In this document: piece after piece, positions 8,691 to 17,376 of the stretch
How positions within the stretch are numbered: the stretch's first letter is position 1
Layout of the letters: each line of letters begins with the position of its first letter
Source: Hyphomonas johnsonii MHS-2
GTDB lineage: Bacteria; Pseudomonadota; Alphaproteobacteria; Caulobacterales; Hyphomonadaceae
Length of the DNA: 64,000 bases
Assembly: GCF_000685275.1 (NCBI RefSeq)
Contig: NZ_ARYK01000004.1
Span: 186,001-250,000, forward strand
Reading direction: 5' to 3'
The notes under the pieces: model-generated
What the model was told of the DNA's origin: nothing
The model's database searches: none
The model's input: only the letters and a program-made list of their open reading frames with translations
Program-made: the position numbers and the translations under genes

Positions 8691-9263
8691 TTAGCGTGGT
8701 GCCCGCTTGGCCAGGATGCGCTGCAGTGTCCGCCGGTGCATGTTGAGTCGCCGTGCGGTTTCCGAAACATTGTGGTTGCACAGCTCGTACACGCGCTGGA
8801 TGTGTTCCCAGCGGACCCGGTCTGCCGACATCGGATTTTCCGGTGGTGCGGGCTTTTCGTCTTTCGAGGCGGTCAGGGCGCGGATGATGTCATCGACATC
8901 CGCCGGCTTGGAAAGATAGTCGACTGCGCCGGCCTTCACGGCGGCGACGGCCGTTGCGATCGCGCCATATCCGGTCAGGATAACCGCGCGGGCCTCCGGC
9001 CGGTGCTTCTGCAACACGTCCACGACGTCCAGTCCGCTGCCGTCTTCCAGGCGCAGGTCCAGCACGGCATAGGCCGGCGGGTTCAGGCGGGCAATGTCCT
9101 TGCCCTCGCTGACGGTGGATACCGCCGAAACGATGAATCCGCGCTGGGCCAGGGCGCGCGACAGGCGCTGCACGAAGGGTCCATCATCATCCATCACGAG
9201 GCAGGACCGGTCGTCCACCTCCTTGAGGCTGTCATGCATGTTTACGGTTATCGGGCGGTCCAT
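8691..9263 (-). CDS. regA: RegA/ActR/PrrA redox response regulator
   Basis: A 190-residue two-domain regulator. The receiver (about 18-130) has acidic Asp25-Asp26, phosphoacceptor Asp69 in AVLDLRLEDGSG and Lys119. A proline-rich linker leads to a Fis-type helix-turn-helix (about 163-187, NVSETARRLNMHRRTLQRILAKR split across the recognition helix), which is nearly invariant in RegA orthologues. Phosphorylated by RegB, it controls respiration, carbon and redox genes according to quinone/oxygen state. It lies 17 bases downstream of regB on the same strand, so the two are probably co-transcribed. This is an aerobe-type arrangement with no photosynthesis genes in view. Confidence 0.95.
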   Translation of the reverse strand: MDRPITVNMHDSLKEVDDRSCLVMDDDGPFVQRLSRALAQRGFIVSAVSTVSEGKDIARLNPPAYAVLDLRLEDGSGLDVVDVLQKHRPEARAVILTGYGAIATAVAAVKAGAVDYLSKPADVDDIIRALTASKDEKPAPPENPMSADRVRWEHIQRVYELCNHNVSETARRLNMHRRTLQRILAKRAPR

Positions 9264-9280
9264 TGCCGCGTTCCTTCTGG

Positions 9281-10681
9281 CTACTCGGTTTCAATATAGG
9301 GCTTTTGCACGCCTTGCGACAGTATTGAAGCCTCCAGCGCTGCCCGCGGCCACAGCGCCTGCACGATGGCGCCGGTTTTCGGCAAGGGGCGGTTGCGTGT
9401 GGCGATTCGTCCGCCAGTGCGTTCAATCAGGGTTTTTGCGATGAAAAAGCCAAGCCCCATGTCGCCGCCGCCCAGCTGGGCCTCGCTGCGTTGCGAAACA
9501 TAGGGCTCGCCGAGCTTGGGCATGACTTCCGCCGCAAAGCCGGGCCCGTCATCGGAGATCGTGATCAGGATCTGGTCGTCGGTCCAGCTCGCCACGGCGT
9601 CGACACGGCTTGCGGCAAAACTGACCGCGTTCTCGATGAAGGCGCCCAGCGCGTGAAGGATTTCCGGGCTGCGATTGAGAACCGGGGCCTTGGCTTCGCC
9701 GCGCTCGCCGGCAATGGCCCGGACGGTCAGGTCCACGCCGAGCCCCTTGAAAGGCGCCGCTGCCTCTTCGACCAGCGCGTCGAGCGGCATCAGCGCGTGG
9801 ACCATGTCGGTCGCCTCGCGGGCTTCGCGGATCGTGGCCAGGATGGTGCGGCACCTGTCGGCCTGTTCGGCGATGAGGCGCACGTCCTCCATGTGCGGAT
9901 CGTCAGGGGAGAGTTCCCCGAGCAATTCCTTCGAAACGAGATGGATCGTGGCCAGCGGCGTGCCCAGTTCGTGAGTTGTCATGGCCGACATGGCGCCGAG
10001 GGCCGACAGCTTCTGCTCGCGGGCCATGACGACGCTTGCCGCATCCAGCGCCCGGACCAGCCGTGCCTCGTCCTGGCTGACCCTGACTGCCGACAGGGAG
10101 AAGAACACGACGCCGACCGCCAGCGCCGTGAGCTGGCCCCACTGGAACAGCGGCGGCAGGCTGATCGGGTTGGTGTCGATCCAGGGCAGGGGCAGCGACG
10201 CGACCGACATCAGCGCCGCGAGGACCAGGGCGAGCACCGCGATCAGCGTGGCCCGTGCTGGCTGCAGGCTGAGCGCGGCAATCGTGACCGGCGCCAGCAG
10301 CAGGAGCAGGAAGGGGTTCGACAATCCGCCCGTCGCGGCGATCAGTGCCGCCAGCTGCACGGTGTCGAAGGCCAGCTGCAATGTCGCCTCCCAGCCCCGG
10401 GTCAGGCGCTGGCTCTGGAAGGCAAAGGCCAGGAGGACATTCAGCCAGGCCGAGGATGCGATGATTGCAAGGCAGAGCGCCAGTTGCATCTGGAAGCCGA
10501 ACACCATGGTGACGAACACGACCGCTGCCGTCTGGCCTGCAACGGCCAGCCAGCGCAGCGTGATGAAGGTGCGCAGCCGCGTGCGACCGAGGGCCGACTG
10601 CGCCGAGCCGAGCCCCTCCGGTGCCAATATGAACAGGGCTTCGTCCAGCCCGGAACGGGAATCGGCGGTAAGATCATCCAT
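9281..10681 (-). CDS. regB: RegB/ActS/PrrB redox sensor histidine kinase
   Basis: A 466-residue membrane kinase. Six hydrophobic segments (about 36-200) contain GGLSNPF (118-124), the RegB ubiquinone-sensing loop. The H-box is MTTHELGTPLATI with His237. Cys277 lies exactly 40 residues after the histidine, matching the redox-active Cys265/His225 spacing of Rhodobacter RegB. The ATPase domain has N-box IENAVS (about 349) and D-box SDDGPGF (376-382). It probably autophosphorylates under reducing conditions and passes phosphate to RegA downstream. It diverges from the SCO1/SenC gene with a 62-base gap, as in the classical regB/senC locus. Confidence 0.95.
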   Translation of the reverse strand: MDDLTADSRSGLDEALFILAPEGLGSAQSALGRTRLRTFITLRWLAVAGQTAAVVFVTMVFGFQMQLALCLAIIASSAWLNVLLAFAFQSQRLTRGWEATLQLAFDTVQLAALIAATGGLSNPFLLLLLAPVTIAALSLQPARATLIAVLALVLAALMSVASLPLPWIDTNPISLPPLFQWGQLTALAVGVVFFSLSAVRVSQDEARLVRALDAASVVMAREQKLSALGAMSAMTTHELGTPLATIHLVSKELLGELSPDDPHMEDVRLIAEQADRCRTILATIREAREATDMVHALMPLDALVEEAAAPFKGLGVDLTVRAIAGERGEAKAPVLNRSPEILHALGAFIENAVSFAASRVDAVASWTDDQILITISDDGPGFAAEVMPKLGEPYVSQRSEAQLGGGDMGLGFFIAKTLIERTGGRIATRNRPLPKTGAIVQALWPRAALEASILSQGVQKPYIETE

Positions 10682-10743
10682 GATCCGCTTATGCGTCAGC
10701 GTGACGCTTGCGCCAAGCGCGGCGTTGGCGTCATAACCGCGCC

Positions 10744-11382
10744 ATGACCCTCCCTTATCGCACCCTCATCGCTGCGTTCGGCGCCCTTGCCGCCACCGCC
10801 TGCTCACCCGCCCCTTCGGACACCGCCTCCACCGCGCCGAAAGCCACGTCCGGCGGCATGCAGTCGGGCTGCCTCAGCCGCGCCTATCCGGAAATCGGCG
10901 GGCCGATCTCGCTGGTCAATGAAAAGGGCGAAGCGGTCACGCAAGACACGTTCAAGGGACATCCGGCCCTGATCTATTTCGGGTTTACCTATTGCCCGGA
11001 TGTCTGCCCGATGACGCTGGTCTCCGTCGCGCGCGCCTACAAGATGCTGCCCGAGGGCATGACACCGCCGCAAACGCTGCTGATTTCCATCGATCCGGAG
11101 CGCGACACGCCCGAAAAACTCGCCGAATACATAACGACGTCTGCGTTCCCGGAGAATCTCACCGGCCTGACCGGCACGCCGGACCAGGTCCGTGCGGCAA
11201 CGGAGGCTTTCGTGGCCGACTTTTCCAGGGTCGACGATCCGAACAGTTCGGCCGGCTACACGATGGACCATACCAGCCTGCTCTATCTCATGGACAGCGA
11301 CTGGAACCTCAAGACCTTCTTCACCCATGAAGACACCAGCGAAACGATCGCCGCGTGCCTCGCTGACGTGCTGGAAGAGTAG
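10744..11382 (+). CDS. senC: SCO1/SenC/PrrC family copper lipoprotein
   Basis: 212 residues from ATG 10744, chosen because a lipoprotein signal follows directly (lipobox AATA-C, Cys20). The thioredoxin-like domain carries FTYCPDVCP (Cys84, Cys88) and the distant His176 in MDHTSLLYL, the Cu-binding triad of SCO proteins. It is predicted to be anchored on the periplasmic face and to deliver copper to, or maintain thiols of, the CuA site of cytochrome oxidase. It is divergent from regB, the conserved neighbourhood in alphaproteobacteria, and probably shares its regulatory region. Confidence 0.93.
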   Translation: MTLPYRTLIAAFGALAATACSPAPSDTASTAPKATSGGMQSGCLSRAYPEIGGPISLVNEKGEAVTQDTFKGHPALIYFGFTYCPDVCPMTLVSVARAYKMLPEGMTPPQTLLISIDPERDTPEKLAEYITTSAFPENLTGLTGTPDQVRAATEAFVADFSRVDDPNSSAGYTMDHTSLLYLMDSDWNLKTFFTHEDTSETIAACLADVLEE

Positions 11383-11392
11383 CGCCGGCGGC

Positions 11393-12175
11393 CTATTCGG
11401 CGGTCCAGCCGCCATCGATCGACAGTTCCGCGCCATTGATCTGGTCGGCGTCCGGCGAGCACAGGAATGCGGCAAAACCCGCAATCTGTTCGACGGTCAC
11501 GAATTCCTTGGTCGGCTGCGCCTCGAGGATCACGTCCTCGATGACCTGTTCCCGCGTCAGGCCACGCGCCTTGGCAGTATCGGCAATCTGGCCATCGACC
11601 AGTGGTGTATGGACATAGCCCGGGCAGATCAGGTTGCACCGCACGCCGTGCTTGGCGCCTTCCAGCGCGGTCACCTTCGTCAGGCCGGCGAGGCCGTGCT
11701 TGGCGGTGACATAGGCAGACTTGAACGGCGAGGCGACCTTGGCATGGGCGCTGCCGGTGTTCAGGATGCGGCCCCAGCGCTTTTCCTTCATGCCGGGCAG
11801 GGCCAGGCGCGTGGTATGGAAGGCGGCCGTCAGGTTCAGGGCGATGATCAGGTCCCATTTGGCAACGGGGAAGTCCTCGATCGGGGCAACGAACTGGACG
11901 CCGGCATTGTTGACCAGGATGTCGGCGCCGCCAAAGTCGCTGGCGACATAGTCCATCATCTCCGCGATCGCCTCGGGCTTGGTCAGGTCGGCGCCCGAAT
12001 AGCCGACTTTCACGCCATGATCCTTGGCCAGGCCGGCGCGCTGGGCTTCGATTTCGCCGGCATCGCCAAAGCCGTTGAGGACGACGTTGCACCCTTCGCG
12101 CGCAAACCGGGTTGCAATCGCCTGGCCAATGCCACTGGTGGATCCGGTGACGAGTGCAGTTTTTCCGCTCAGCAT
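11393..12175 (-). CDS. bdhA: 3-hydroxybutyrate dehydrogenase (SDR)
   Basis: A 260-residue short-chain dehydrogenase. It has cofactor motif TGSTSGIG (10-17), NNAGVQFVAPIEDFP, catalytic Ser in GSAHAKVASPFKSAY with the YxxxK pair (SAYVTAKHG), and the family-specific stretch CPGYVHTPLVDGQI and AQPTKEFVTVEQIA. These identify D-3-hydroxybutyrate dehydrogenase, which oxidises 3-hydroxybutyrate from PHB breakdown to acetoacetate with NAD. It fits the PhaR/PhaB-like genes at the left end as part of storage polymer metabolism. It converges on the SCO gene with a 10-base gap. Confidence 0.93.
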   Translation of the reverse strand: MLSGKTALVTGSTSGIGQAIATRFAREGCNVVLNGFGDAGEIEAQRAGLAKDHGVKVGYSGADLTKPEAIAEMMDYVASDFGGADILVNNAGVQFVAPIEDFPVAKWDLIIALNLTAAFHTTRLALPGMKEKRWGRILNTGSAHAKVASPFKSAYVTAKHGLAGLTKVTALEGAKHGVRCNLICPGYVHTPLVDGQIADTAKARGLTREQVIEDVILEAQPTKEFVTVEQIAGFAAFLCSPDADQINGAELSIDGGWTAE

Positions 12176-12271
12176 GATTAAGTCTCCTTGAGGCGCGCGC
12201 GCGCTGTGTTTAGGGATAGATGCGGCCTCGGGAGGGCCTTGGGTGTGACCTGCAGCAAATAGGGTTGATCA

Positions 12272-12703
12272 ATGGACGGTGAAATTGGCGCTTTCGTGGA
12301 AGCATTTCCGCGCTTCCTGTTGTGGACAACCTCTGCAGGCGTGATGTTGCTCGTTGCAAGCACTATCTATGTACTGCTGACGCCATGGAAAGAGCTCGCT
12401 CTCGTCAAAGGTGGGAATGCTTCGGCAGGCCTCGCCCTGGCGGGCGCGATCACGGGACTTGCGATTCCCATTGCATCGACGTTGGCATCGAGTGTTTCAC
12501 TGATTGATCTGTTGATCTGGGGCGTCATTGCGCTTCTACTTCAATTGATTGTTTACAGGCTGGTAGACGTGGTGCTGCGTGATATTCCACAACGGATCGA
12601 AGACGATCAGGCCGGAGCGGCCATTGTGCTTATCGCAGCGAAGCTTTCTTCGGCAATCATTCTTGCAGCCGGGTTATGGGACCCCGCGCTGCAGAGGTTC
12701 TAG
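12272..12703 (+). CDS. DUF350 family membrane protein
   Basis: A 143-residue protein with four hydrophobic segments (about 17-36, 53-75, 78-98, 115-136). The pattern GGNASAGLALAGAITGLAIP is characteristic of DUF350/YjfL proteins, whose function is unknown. It is first in a tight run with a serine protease (21-base gap) and pyrF. Its codon use is slightly less GC-rich than its neighbours. Start ATG 12272 gives the complete family length; the upstream ribosome-binding site is weak. Confidence 0.8.
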   Translation: MDGEIGAFVEAFPRFLLWTTSAGVMLLVASTIYVLLTPWKELALVKGGNASAGLALAGAITGLAIPIASTLASSVSLIDLLIWGVIALLLQLIVYRLVDVVLRDIPQRIEDDQAGAAIVLIAAKLSSAIILAAGLWDPALQRF

Positions 12704-12724
12704 GTAACAGGAGCTGCGCCTCAT

Positions 12725-13546
12725 ATGAGATCGTTCGACTGGGTCGTCTATGTACTCGTCTTCGCTGTTCTCGTCGGCACACTCTTTGCGAATGACAAGG
12801 ACGCCGACGCGCCGGAACCGCCGCCGACACTGCTGGAATCCGACGGCCCCACCCTGCCGCCGCCGTCCATTCTCGACGAACAGGTCCTGGTCCAGGTCGA
12901 CGCGCCGAAAGACGGCATCGGCACCGCTTTTGCCATCAATGACAAGGGCGACTGGATCACCGCACGCCACGTTGTCGATGGCTGCCGCAATGTCGGCCTC
13001 CTCGTGGCACCGGGCCAGTATGTGCCGGTCGACCGGGTGCGCGTCGATCCGGATCACGATCTCGCCCTGATCTCGACCGGGCGCAGCCCCAGCCCGGTGA
13101 AGCTGGACCTGGTTTCGCCGCTGAAGATCGGCGCTGAAGGCTACCATGTCGGGTACCCGCAGGGCCGGCCGGGCGAAGTGGCAACACGCCTGATGTCACG
13201 TTCCAAGCTGATCACGCGCGGACGCCGCGACGGCACCGAACCGATCCTGGCCTGGGCCGAGATCGGCCGCACGCGCGGGCTGGACGGCTCGCTGGGCGGC
13301 ATTTCCGGCGGGCCGGTGTTTGACAAGGATGGCGGCGTGCGTGGCGTGATCGTCGCGGAGAGCCCGCGGCGCGGTCGCATCTACACGGCCGCCCCGTCTT
13401 CGGTGGAAGCCTTCCTGACCAGCCTCGATATCCTGCCGGTCGACGGACCGCATGATGCGTTTACCGTCAGCACCTATGGCCCGCAATCGGACAATGCCCG
13501 CCGTCGCTTGCAGGTCGTCAAGGTGGCCTGCCAGGTGCAGCCATGA
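12725..13546 (+). CDS. Membrane-anchored trypsin-like serine protease
   Basis: A 273-residue protein. A single hydrophobic N-terminal anchor (about 6-22) is followed by a Pro-rich linker and a trypsin-like domain with the complete triad: His in TARHVVDGC, Asp in DHDLALI, Ser in GGISGGPVFD. There is no PDZ domain, so it resembles short periplasmic S1C/HtrA-related proteases rather than DegP. The ATG is preceded by AGGAG. Its stop overlaps the pyrF start (ATGA), and the DUF350 gene lies just upstream, so the three are probably one transcript. Substrate unknown. Confidence 0.85.
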   Translation: MRSFDWVVYVLVFAVLVGTLFANDKDADAPEPPPTLLESDGPTLPPPSILDEQVLVQVDAPKDGIGTAFAINDKGDWITARHVVDGCRNVGLLVAPGQYVPVDRVRVDPDHDLALISTGRSPSPVKLDLVSPLKIGAEGYHVGYPQGRPGEVATRLMSRSKLITRGRRDGTEPILAWAEIGRTRGLDGSLGGISGGPVFDKDGGVRGVIVAESPRRGRIYTAAPSSVEAFLTSLDILPVDGPHDAFTVSTYGPQSDNARRRLQVVKVACQVQP

Positions 13547-14454
13547 GTGATTTTGCCAGCCGGATGACCGGGTCCGCCCGGCGGCTGGGGCCCTTGTGTG
13601 TCGGCATCGACCCTCATCCGGGGCGGATCCCGGACCTGTTCGGCGGCGATACGCCGGATGGGATCAGCCGGTGGGGCAGGGGGGTGGTCGCCGCAGCGGC
13701 GGGGCGGGCCGGAATCGTCAAGCCGCAGGTCGGCCTGTTCGAGCGCCACGGGCCCGAAGGCATGCGCGCCCTGCAGGACGTGTGCGCCGCAGCGCGCGAA
13801 GCCGGCCTGCTGGTGATCGCCGATGCCAAGCGTGGCGATATCGGATCGACAGCCGAAGGCTATGCCCGCGCCTATCTCGGCGTGGACGCGCCGTTCGCCT
13901 GCGATGCCGTGACGGTGAACCCCTATATGGGGATCGACACGCTGGAGCCGTTCCTGCGCGAGGCCGAAGCGAACGGCAAGGGCGTCATCGTGCTCGCCCG
14001 GACGTCGAATCCGGGCTCAGCGGATTTCCAGGCGAAGGATATGGGCGGTGCCCCGCTTTATGCGCGCGTGGTGCAGGCACTGGCGCCTGCCATTGCACGC
14101 CTCATGGGCCCGTCGGGATGGTCGTCGCTGATGCTGGTCGCAGGCGCCACCGGCCCTGACGAGGCCCGCGAGTTGAGGGCGCTGGCGCCAGGTGCGCCTT
14201 TCCTGGTGCCGGGATACGGCGCGCAAGGCAGCGGTGCCAGGGATGCGCTGGCCGGCTTTGTCCGACGCGGCAACCGCCTTGAGGGCGGCGTGGTGAATGC
14301 GTCCCGGTCGGTCACCTTCCCGGCATCGGCCGATGCGGCGGGTGACATGGCCGCATGGACCAGCGCCATCCGTGCAGCAATCGATGCAGCCCAGGCCGAT
14401 CTTGTCGCCCTCAGCGGGGCGACAGAAAACGCCGGCAGCGTGATTGGCGGCTGA
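13543..14454 (+). CDS. pyrF: Orotidine 5'-phosphate decarboxylase, type 2
   Basis: A 303-residue protein with the OMP decarboxylase active-site signature DAKRGDIGST (about residues 94-103, with the Lys and Asp pair) and the longer type-2 subfamily architecture (LCVGIDPHPGRIPDLF at the start, VNPYMGIDTLEPF in the middle). It performs the last step of UMP synthesis. It overlaps the protease gene by 4 bases, indicating translational coupling to unrelated envelope genes. All expected residues are present. Confidence 0.93.
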   Translation: MSDFASRMTGSARRLGPLCVGIDPHPGRIPDLFGGDTPDGISRWGRGVVAAAAGRAGIVKPQVGLFERHGPEGMRALQDVCAAAREAGLLVIADAKRGDIGSTAEGYARAYLGVDAPFACDAVTVNPYMGIDTLEPFLREAEANGKGVIVLARTSNPGSADFQAKDMGGAPLYARVVQALAPAIARLMGPSGWSSLMLVAGATGPDEARELRALAPGAPFLVPGYGAQGSGARDALAGFVRRGNRLEGGVVNASRSVTFPASADAAGDMAAWTSAIRAAIDAAQADLVALSGATENAGSVIGG

Positions 14455-14557
14455 CCTTGGGAAACGCCTCGACAAACGGGTTTGAGGTATTAGCATGTTT
14501 CGCAATCACAGAAGCGGCCTCTGACCGCTCGCCACCATCCAAGGGGAGACAGCGGCC

Positions 14558-16714
14558 ATGGCTTATTGGCGTTCATTACTCATCGCAGGCAGCGCCGTGG
14601 CGCTCATCTCGGGTTGCGCGCCCAAGCCGACCGAAAAAGCTGATGAACCGCCGGCGCCGCGCGCCTTCGCGGATGTCGATACGGCCCGCATTGCAACGGC
14701 CAGCGGCGGCGCCGAATGGCTGACCTATGGCGGGACATATGACGAGCAGCGCTATTCCAGCCTGACCGGCGTCAACACCGAAAACGTGTCGCGCCTCGGC
14801 GTGGCCTGGACCTACGACCTGGCGACAAATCGCGGCGTTGAGGCCACCCCGATCGTTGTCGACGGCGTGATGTATGTCACCTCTGCCTGGTCGGTCGTTT
14901 ACGCGCTCGACGCAAAGACCGGCGAAGAAATCTGGACCTATGACCCCGACGCAAACCGGGCCGTGGGCGTGAACGCCTGCTGCGATGTCGTGAACCGCGG
15001 TGTCGCGGTCTATGGCGGCAAGGTCTTTGTCGGCGTGATCGACGGGCGGCTCGAAGCGCTGGACGCCAAGACCGGCGCGCGGATCTGGAGCACGGTCACG
15101 GTTGACCAGGCCAAGCCCTATACGATCACCGGCGCACCGCGCGTGGTGAATGGCAAGGTCCTGATCGGCAATGGCGGGGCCGAGTTCGGCGTGCGCGGCT
15201 ACCTGACCGCCTATGATGCCGATACCGGCAAGAAGCTCTGGCGCTTCTACACCGTGCCCAACCCGAAGAAGCAGCCCGACCATGAAATCTCCGACTCGGC
15301 TTTCGAGTCGGTCGGGAACGTGACGTGGGGCGACGAGGGTGCCTGGGTGACGGATGGCGGCGGCGGCACGGTCTGGGATTCCATCGTCTATGACGACGTC
15401 AACGACCAGATCATTTTCGGTGTCGGCAATGGCTCGCCCTGGAACCGCACGTTCCGCGACCCGTCCGGCGGCGACAACCTGTTCCTGTCATCGATCGTGG
15501 CGGTCGATGCGAATACCGGTGCCTACAAGTGGCACTTCCAGACGACGCCCGGCGACAACTGGGATTATACCGCGACACAATCAATCATCCTGGCTGACCT
15601 GCCGGTGGGTGAAGATGGCGCCCCCCGCCGCGTCGCCATGCAGGCGCCGAAGAACGGCTTCTTCTATGTGCTGGATGCGGCCACAGGCGAGTTCCTGTCC
15701 GGCGATGCCTTTGGCCCGATGAACTGGGCGACCGGGCTCGACGAGGCCGGCCGGCCGATCGAGGTTGCGGCGGCCCGTTATGGCAAGGTGCCTCACCAGC
15801 AGCTGCCCGGCCCGCTCGGTGCACACAATTGGCAACCGATGGCCTTCAGCCCCGATACGGGCCTTGCCTACATCCCGGCCCAGGAAATCCCGCAAGCCTA
15901 TGTCGAGGACCCACGCTTTGCCTCGAAGGCCACTGGCTGGAATACCGGCGCCGATTTCTCGTCGGGTATCCCGCCGATCGCGCCGCCCGATGTTGCCAAG
16001 TTCCTGCGCTCGACCCTGAAGGGACGCCTGATTGCCTGGGACCCGGTGGCGCGCGAGCCGCGCTGGACGGTCGAGCATGAGAATGCCTGGAATGGCGGCG
16101 TGCTGGCAACGGCCGGCAACCTGGTCTTCCAGGGCAAGCTGAGCGGTGACTTTGTCGCCTATAACGCCCTCACCGGCGAGAAGCTGTGGAGCCAGAACGT
16201 CAAGTCGGGCGCGGCGGCCGGTCCTGGCACATACATGATTGACGGCGAGCAATACGTCACCATCACGACCGGCTGGGGCAGTGCCTTCGCGCTGGTCGCC
16301 GGTTACGCCTATGACGAGACCGTGCCGTCGACGGTCGGAAAAGTGGTGACGTTCAAGGTCGGCGGAAACGGCCTGATCGCGGATGCCGATTTCCCGGCCA
16401 TCGAGCGCACCCCCAAGGCCGATGCCTTTGGCGACGAGACCCTGCTCGCCTCGGGAGCGGTCCTCTTTTCGCGCAATTGCATGGTCTGCCACGGCGCGCT
16501 GGCGAAAAGCTCCGGCGTGCTGCCTGACCTCCGCTGGTCGGCGATCACCGGCAATGCCGAAGCCTGGCGCGGGGTCGTGATCGACGGCAACCTTTCGGCA
16601 AACGGCATGGTGTCCTTTTCAGACTATGTGACACCGGACGACGCCGAGGCCATCCGTGCCTATGTGCTGGCACAGGCCCACGCCAACGCCGACACACCGG
16701 ATGACGAGCAGTAA
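14558..16714 (+). CDS. Lipoprotein PQQ-dependent alcohol dehydrogenase with cytochrome c domain
   Basis: A 718-residue quinohaemoprotein. Signal sequence and lipobox (ISG-C20) predict a lipid anchor, unusual for this family. An eight-bladed beta-propeller has repeated W-docking motifs (AKTGEEIWTYD, ALTGEKLWSQNV), the vicinal disulfide Cys141-Cys142 over PQQ, and GDNWDYTATQS bearing the catalytic Asp region. A C-terminal cytochrome c domain has CMVCH (641-645). It should oxidise a primary alcohol or related substrate in the periplasm and pass electrons through haem to the respiratory chain. PQQ synthesis genes are not in the window. RBS AAGGGGAGA precedes the ATG. A strong terminator follows. 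Confidence 0.92.
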   Translation: MAYWRSLLIAGSAVALISGCAPKPTEKADEPPAPRAFADVDTARIATASGGAEWLTYGGTYDEQRYSSLTGVNTENVSRLGVAWTYDLATNRGVEATPIVVDGVMYVTSAWSVVYALDAKTGEEIWTYDPDANRAVGVNACCDVVNRGVAVYGGKVFVGVIDGRLEALDAKTGARIWSTVTVDQAKPYTITGAPRVVNGKVLIGNGGAEFGVRGYLTAYDADTGKKLWRFYTVPNPKKQPDHEISDSAFESVGNVTWGDEGAWVTDGGGGTVWDSIVYDDVNDQIIFGVGNGSPWNRTFRDPSGGDNLFLSSIVAVDANTGAYKWHFQTTPGDNWDYTATQSIILADLPVGEDGAPRRVAMQAPKNGFFYVLDAATGEFLSGDAFGPMNWATGLDEAGRPIEVAAARYGKVPHQQLPGPLGAHNWQPMAFSPDTGLAYIPAQEIPQAYVEDPRFASKATGWNTGADFSSGIPPIAPPDVAKFLRSTLKGRLIAWDPVAREPRWTVEHENAWNGGVLATAGNLVFQGKLSGDFVAYNALTGEKLWSQNVKSGAAAGPGTYMIDGEQYVTITTGWGSAFALVAGYAYDETVPSTVGKVVTFKVGGNGLIADADFPAIERTPKADAFGDETLLASGAVLFSRNCMVCHGALAKSSGVLPDLRWSAITGNAEAWRGVVIDGNLSANGMVSFSDYVTPDDAEAIRAYVLAQAHANADTPDDEQ

Positions 16715-16736
16715 GTCTCCCAGCCGGCGCGATTGA

Positions 16737-16771
16737 TGTGGCGCGTCCCTTTGGGGCGCGCTACACTTTTT
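16737..16771 (+). terminator. Intrinsic terminator after the PQQ dehydrogenase gene
   Basis: A 13-bp stem (16737-16749 with 16753-16765, two G-U pairs) closes on a three-base loop and is followed by CTTTTT. The T-tract ends two bases before the next ATG (16774). Confidence 0.8.
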
Positions 16772-16773
16772 CC

Positions 16774-17313
16774 ATGCAGTACCTGCTTGGCATCCTGATC
16801 ATCGTCGCGGCGACCGGCCTCTGGTCGTGGCGGCTGCGCATGGCGCGCGACCGGGCGCGCGCGGCCGCCGACATGGCGCGCGCGGCGGCGAACCTGCCGC
16901 ACAAGCTGGCTTTCCGCTACAAGGCCGGGCGCAACGGCCTGACCCGGATCGAGGACCCGCGCGAAGCGGCGGCCATCATGATGATGGAAGTCGCGCGGGC
17001 GCGCGGTGGCCCGCTGACGCAAAAGCAGAGCGATGCGATCGATGAGGAGATCATGCGGCATTTCGGCTTCTCGCCCAGCGACGCGAATGAGCTGACCGCG
17101 CACGCGGCCTGGGTTACCAATCACGCGCCGCTGCCGGAGCAGACGATGCGCAGCCTCAGCCAGCTGATCCTGTCAGACCGCAATCTCGGTTCGAAGGAGA
17201 TCATCGACCTGGACAGCATGCTTGTCGCTGTGTCCGAAGCCGAGGGCGTGCCGACGCGCGACCAGCTCTCGCTGCTGCAGGTGTATCGTGATCGGGCGGG
17301 GCTGAAGACGTGA
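16774..17313 (+). CDS. Membrane-anchored protein of unknown function, possibly TerB-like
   Basis: 179 residues from ATG 16774. An N-terminal membrane helix (about 1-17) is followed by an Arg/Ala-rich basic helix (18-45) and a helical cytoplasmic domain. The end (SKEIIDLDSMLVAVSEAEG and PTRDQLSLLQVYRDRAGL) resembles the TerB-like helical fold, but this is a weak impression. The upstream in-frame start at 16738 would place the terminator hairpin inside the coding sequence, and the ATG at 16774 has no ribosome-binding site, so the start is uncertain. Confidence 0.65.
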   Translation: MQYLLGILIIVAATGLWSWRLRMARDRARAAADMARAAANLPHKLAFRYKAGRNGLTRIEDPREAAAIMMMEVARARGGPLTQKQSDAIDEEIMRHFGFSPSDANELTAHAAWVTNHAPLPEQTMRSLSQLILSDRNLGSKEIIDLDSMLVAVSEAEGVPTRDQLSLLQVYRDRAGLKT

Positions 17314-17376
17314 GGCCAGCTGCCTGCCAGATCCGGTGCCTTGCGCTTCGCCCGAACCGGCATTAGGGCCACGCGG

